Origin: Eudromia elegans
Taxonomy: Eukaryota; Chordata; Aves; Tinamiformes; Tinamidae
DNA length: 64,000 nucleotides
Assembly: GCA_003342815.1 (NCBI GenBank)
Contig: PTEX01000150.1
Location: 650,170 to 714,169, forward strand
Direction of reading: 5' to 3'
Part shown: positions 55,845 through 61,800 of the stretch, in pieces
Layout: each line of letters begins with the position of its first letter
How positions within the stretch are numbered: position 1 is the stretch's first letter
Made by a program: the position numbers and the translations under genes
Notes under the pieces: model-generated
Database searches by the model: none
Told to the model about the DNA's origin: nothing
Seen by the model: only the letters and a program-made list of their open reading frames with translations

Positions 55845-58800
55845 TTATGTGGCTCCATAAGGTTAATAAAAAATGGTGTGGTTCTAGGATCAGATGAAAC
55901 AGAGTTGGAAATCCAAACTTTTGAGTCTGAGGATGTCAATGACTCCACTCCTGAAACCTCCCTGAAAGTCCCAGAAGAGAAGCCAGAGAGAAGCCGGGAC
56001 TCTACCATCCACACAGCCCATCAGTTTTTGCTGGACGCTCCGCAGGTAAGGGGAGCATCTCCTCACAGTTACAGTAAAAGAGGTACAGAAAGAGCATACA
56101 GTTGCTCTCTTTCAACTGGCCTGGGTTCATGAAACTGAACTGCAATATTTAGAATTCCTCATATTAGACAGCTCAGTAGCTTACTGTTCTTTAACATCTG
56201 TGTGAAAAGTAACACGAGAAGAAAGACATGTTGATGCCTTTTAAAACAGAAATACCTCACTACTACTTCTGTGGGAAGATAGTCATCTTTGACCCTTGAA
56301 AATACCTTTTGTTCTGCTGTCAAGAACTGTTTTGCTCAGATGAATCTGCTGGTCAAATGCCCAGGTGGAAGGAAGCGCAAAGGGTTAGAGTGTGGCCTCA
56401 GGATTAAAAGGAGTCAGAGTGGTGCAACAACAGAAACCTTAAAATGCCACTGTGGACAGGGAATTCCCCTCAGCTATTGCACCACAAGACACTGCCGGGA
56501 ACGACGAACCTCATCAAACAGAGTTGTGATAGCTTAGCAAATCTTAGTATTTCAAGGAACACTTATGGTTTCTCAGTACAAACTGTTAGAGAGCTGTGAA
56601 AAAGCATGTCATAAACGTTTCTGACATATAGGGAGCAATGACAGATAACTAGTTGATGAAATAAGTGTGTATATATAAGTGTATATAACAGTGTCTGTGT
56701 TTTAGAAATACACAGATTTCATGTTACATCACAGTGTCCTGAGCACTTGTTTTGAGAGAGAGATCTCTCTCTCTCTGCACTCCCCAGAAAGGAGTATGTG
56801 GCAGCTACCTGCTGCCTCCCTCTTAATGCAAAAAGGTCTATTAAATGAGAGGGGGCTTCATTGCTGTAGTGAGAAGAGCCGAGTGCTCCCTCAGAACTGG
56901 CATGGAAAACCAGGGCAGGCACCAACCCATTCCAGTAATTTGCAGTCAGTTAATCAGGAGGGGGAGCCCTTGCAGCAACCATGGAAGGGGGAGAACCTCA
57001 TGAGGGAGGAACAGGCGAGTTCTCACCTCTGAGCAAAACTTTGAACCCTCTCCATGTTCAGAGAGCAGTCGATCCCCCTTCCTTGTACCTGCAGTGGCTG
57101 CTTGGAGCCCTGCTGCTGGCTCCTGAGGAAGGGGGAAGTTATTGGTACCATTTAACTTCTGGTTTGTAGCATTATTTAGGCTAACATGGTAAACCTGCAA
57201 AGTGTGCAGACCACACACTGCTGTTTTGCCAAATGATGGTCTCGCAAGTCAGGAACAGAATTGTCACTACAATACAGTACAGTAAGCTCCAGAGGTGTTA
57301 ATATACCTAAGGTACCCTTACACTGGAAGCTCTTGCCAAGCAGTGTTTGCTGGCAGGTAAGGAAGAAGATGACATTTGATTCTTTAAGTGCTCAAGTGAC
57401 ACTGTGATATATATGTATTTTACATGTATGACTCGGGGGGGGGGGGGGGGGGGTGTCTCAGAGAGTGAGAACATCACCTTACTTTTTTATAATCCCCTAA
57501 CGTTTAGGAATCACAAGATGTGTACACTTACTTTACTGTCTCATTAATACACTTTCAGCACATCGTCAGGGACCCTGAAGAGCTGAGGAAAGAGCTTGAA
57601 AGGCAGCTGGAAGCCTGGCAGACACAGCAGCCTGGCAGTCCAGAGGAGGTTAGTGACCTCGATTTAACATAAAACTTTCTCAAGGATCTTTGGTGTGTGT
57701 GTTACTTCATCTTACTTTTCTGCTGAAACATTGAGGAAACTGAGCAGACTGGAACCTAAATATTCAAAAGTGTATGGTTTGAATTAATGTCTCTTTCTTC
57801 TTTACTTATGTTACCAGTTTCAGGGGTGGGGGGGCAGTGTGATCCCTAAAATAGGGCGGTGCTTTAGGTCTTACTGTTCTTACTTTCAGTATGCTCCATG
57901 CAATCTGCATGTTGGTTATTCTGCGCTCATCCTCATAATGATCTGCAAAACTTGCACTTGCTTAGCTAGAAATACTTTCCTTGGCCCTGCCAAGCTGCTT
58001 CCCCTGTGAGTGTTATCTGCAGTTAACAGGGTCAGAGACACTTCCACAAAATTGCATTTGGCAGAAGGTGCCTCCTTCAGTAGCAGTGATGGAGTTTGAG
58101 CTAAATAACATCAGAACCTGGTGTTAGATGCTGTCTCTGACTTAGCCATGACTCATAAAATGTATTTGGAAATCTTTCATAAAAGAAGTGGACAGGATTG
58201 AGAATGATGTTGCTAAAATATAATTAAAATAAGTAATGTTGGGTTTGATGCCTGATGAGAACCTTGCAGAGTTTATGGCTTGCCTTGCTGTAGTACTATG
58301 AGCTGGTGGCCATTACCAGGCTTTTCTGAATTGGTAGCAATTATAAAGTTGCTCCATCTGCTCCTAGAGAAATGGTCACTGCTTGTTGCAGCTCTGTGGT
58401 AGCAAAATGAATGCTAGAAGTCTACTGCCTGCGCTCATCTTTCTCTTGAGCACCCACAAAACTCCATCCTAGTTTCACCTGATAACTATTTCTTTCTTCT
58501 CCCTTTGTACACTGAAGTTTACATCTTTCTCTCAGGCAGTGCTCCCAAGTGTTTTGTTTTTGCATCATTCAGGTTTGTTTCTTCCTTTCTTTCACTGATA
58601 AATGGTGCTTTAGGAAAGGGAAGCAGCGCAGCTGTGGCAGAGGTACTTGGTACTGACGGCTCCTCTAGCGCAGCAGCTGTGTGAGCAGTTACGACTCATC
58701 CTGGAGCCCACTCAGGCAGCCAAGCTCAAGTAAGTTGGGGCTTCCCGAGGCTTCTGGTTCTGTTAAGCTCCTGTCTTCAGAGCTTAATGTCTTTACAATG

Positions 58801-61800
58801 GCAGCTCTGTGTTATTTTTGCTTTATAATAGTTTGTTCCTGTTTGCAGATGCATTCATTTTACTCTCGTATTGAAATACTGCCTTATTTTATGATCTCCA
58901 AATATGATATAGTCATATGCCTTAACCTTTCTGAGGAAACTTCCTCTGTTTTATTTTTCACTTTTGTATAATTACTGATTAGACTCAAACTTGTGAAATA
59001 CTTTTAAATCAAAGGTTATGCTAAATGTCAAAATGTTTTATATTCCGTTTACCAATAGTGATTTTGAAAAGATCTAGCCTCTAAATAGGGGTGTCTAGGG
59101 TCTTCCTTCCAATTTAAGCACATAGAATTAGATGCTTCTTAGAAACTCTAACATCAGTCTTTAAATAGAAATAGACATGTTCCTTTTATTTTGGGTTTTT
59201 GTTTGCTTGTTTGTTAATTTTCATCTGTACCTTCATCTTCTTAACATTCAGAGGAGACTACAGAACAGGGAAAAGGCTGAACATGCGCAAAGTGATTCCC
59301 TACATCGCCAGTCAGTTCCGGAAAGACAAGATCTGGCTGCGAAGGACCAAGCCCAGCAAGCGACAGTACCAGATTTGCTTGGCCATTGATGACTCTGCTA
59401 GTATGATAGATAATCACTCTAAACAGGTAAAAACAATGCAGGGAAGTGGGGGAGAAAGCTACTCTTGATGATTAATTTTATATCAGCTATTGCCACACAG
59501 AAGTGGTAGTTAGGAAAGCCTGATGCTGGTGATTTTGGAGCAGTTATTTGTCTGGTTCATGTGCTTTAACTTTACCAAAGGCAGAAAATTACTTGCTTAC
59601 ACATGGGAGCATTAAATACTATTTTGTCATAGCTCTCTTGCTTTTTTTGCATAGCTATATTAGCAAACCAGATAGGAGGTCTCTTCATTTATTTATTAGC
59701 AGGTGAAACATAAATGCAGTAATGTTTTGCATACTGAATGTGGCACCAAATAAAATCTGGAAAATCTTACTTTATCTTCATTTTCTTTAATAGCTTGCTT
59801 ATGAGTCCCTAGCAGTTATTGGAAATGCATTGACTCTTCTAGAAGTGGGACAAATTGCTGTGTGTAGGTGAGTTTATTTTAAGTGTTAACTTTTTCCTCT
59901 ATATTTAAAAAAAGATTATTAATACTAGTTTGATACTAATATTTTATTTTTTGAAGCTTTGGAGAGACTGTTCAGCTGCTGCACCCCTTCCATGAGCAGT
60001 TCAATGACCAGTCGGGGACACGGATATTGCGCCTCTGCAAATTTCAGCAAAAGAAAACAAAGATAGCTCAGGTGAGCAAGGGTGCCTCCTGGGCTGCGGA
60101 TTTGCAGACAAGACATCAACAGCCTCTGCGCTTCATGGTTGCTTGGTAAATTGAATTGGTGGTTTATATTTCAGCACTTGACTGCTGATTAGATCACAGT
60201 GAAGACAGAATGGTCAGTATCTTGTAAAACTAAAAAGTTTTGGTCACTTTTCATTCTAATCTGTATCGTGTTACAAGATTAAACTTTGTCGGTATGGGGT
60301 CTTAACCTGTAGTTTAGGTGCAAGCTACCAATCCTAGCTTTGTGCCCCAGTGCCAAATGCCTTCTATGTTTGTGGATTCGAGCAGAGGAGGAGGAGGAGC
60401 AACTATCATGTTTGTCAGGCATCACTTGACTAGATCCTGAAGAAAACCACTTTCTGCAGTAACACTTTCTGGACCTCTGTGAATTTCTTTTCTTTTAAGA
60501 AGTTTTTTCTTTGCACTCTTACGTTTCCAGACCAGAATAAGTAACTCCAGACAAGAACTGCGACCCTAGTGTACAGTCCCAGTCAGCAGCAACCTGTGTG
60601 CAGTGTGTGCAGCCTTATTGATCCTTGACAGATAACGGAGGAAAGGCAGAGAGTTCCACAAACGTTAATTTTTTCTGTTAAAAAAAAAAGTGTATTTAAT
60701 TTTTGCGCTGACAAGGTTTAGTACTGGTCCCTGCTGCTAAAATTCGGCATTTAAAGATTGTGCGTTGGGGTATTTATCTCAGTGAGCAACCTGAAAAGCG
60801 CTCTCCCCTGTTAATAATGTTGGTTTTCACTGTGTTTTGGGACAGCTGTGACCTTGCAGAGGGCTGGAGGGCATATACAGTTTGCCATCAGCATTAAAGA
60901 GAGAAGTGGGAGGCCCGAGCAACCTGACTATGGTCTCATGAGTGCTAAAATAGGGAGCAATTGACAATTTATATCTCCTTAACTGTAGTGACAAAAATAG
61001 AACTAGATAGCCTGGTTGCAAGTGGAAGCCAAAAAGCTCAACTTAGAAATAAGATGTATATTTTTAACAGTAAGGTTAAAGATTTGAAGAGTTTGCAGAG
61101 GTTTTGGTGGCTTCATCAGCATTAGAGAACTTGAAATCCAGACTGAAGGCTTCTTTGAAGATTGCATAGTTGAAAAATACATGTTAAAATTGAAGCGGGA
61201 ATCAACGCAGAGAAGTACAAAGATTTGTATCTGTGTAAGTGGTCAGACTAAACCATCCTGGCATGATGAAGAACAGACTTCTGTATTTTCAAATACTACA
61301 ATTATTATGATTATTTGATAATAATTTTATCTGATTGCCGTACTTTTGCTTCATCTGCAGTTTCTAGAGTCTTCAGCAAATATGTTTGCTGCCGCCCAGC
61401 AGTTGTCTCAAAGTATTAATCCAGGTAAGCTGGTTTTGGTTAACATCTTACCCAGAAGATGCCTTGCACTGAGCTCTCACTTGCCTTAGGCTTTGGTATT
61501 GCTTTCTCAGAAGGAATGTTTCTTTGAAGCTCAGCTCAAAACCTGGAAGATCTCTACCCCATATGTACCAGCAGTTCACTGAAATTCAGTGCTTTTTAAG
61601 ACGGAGCATCTGTCTTACCCGCCTGTTTCGGGAAGGCCTCCCGGGTCACGTGTGCCTCGCTGGAGCTGAGCGGGTGCATTCGTAGCCGCTGCCCGCACCG
61701 GCAGCCTCCCACCAAGTGTGGCAGCCAGGCGCTGGAGCTGAGCGCCTGCTCCCTACCTGCCTTTTGCTGTGGTGCAAGCTCAGGAGCTGCTCCAATTTCC

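Larger units (their letters stand above)
56046..57558 (+). other. Intron between exons 69 and 70
   Basis: 1,513 bases. Holds the GA/TC palindrome, the 19-G run and a moderately G+C-rich patch at about 56780-57160 with short open frames on both strands but no recognisable protein. Confidence 0.55.
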
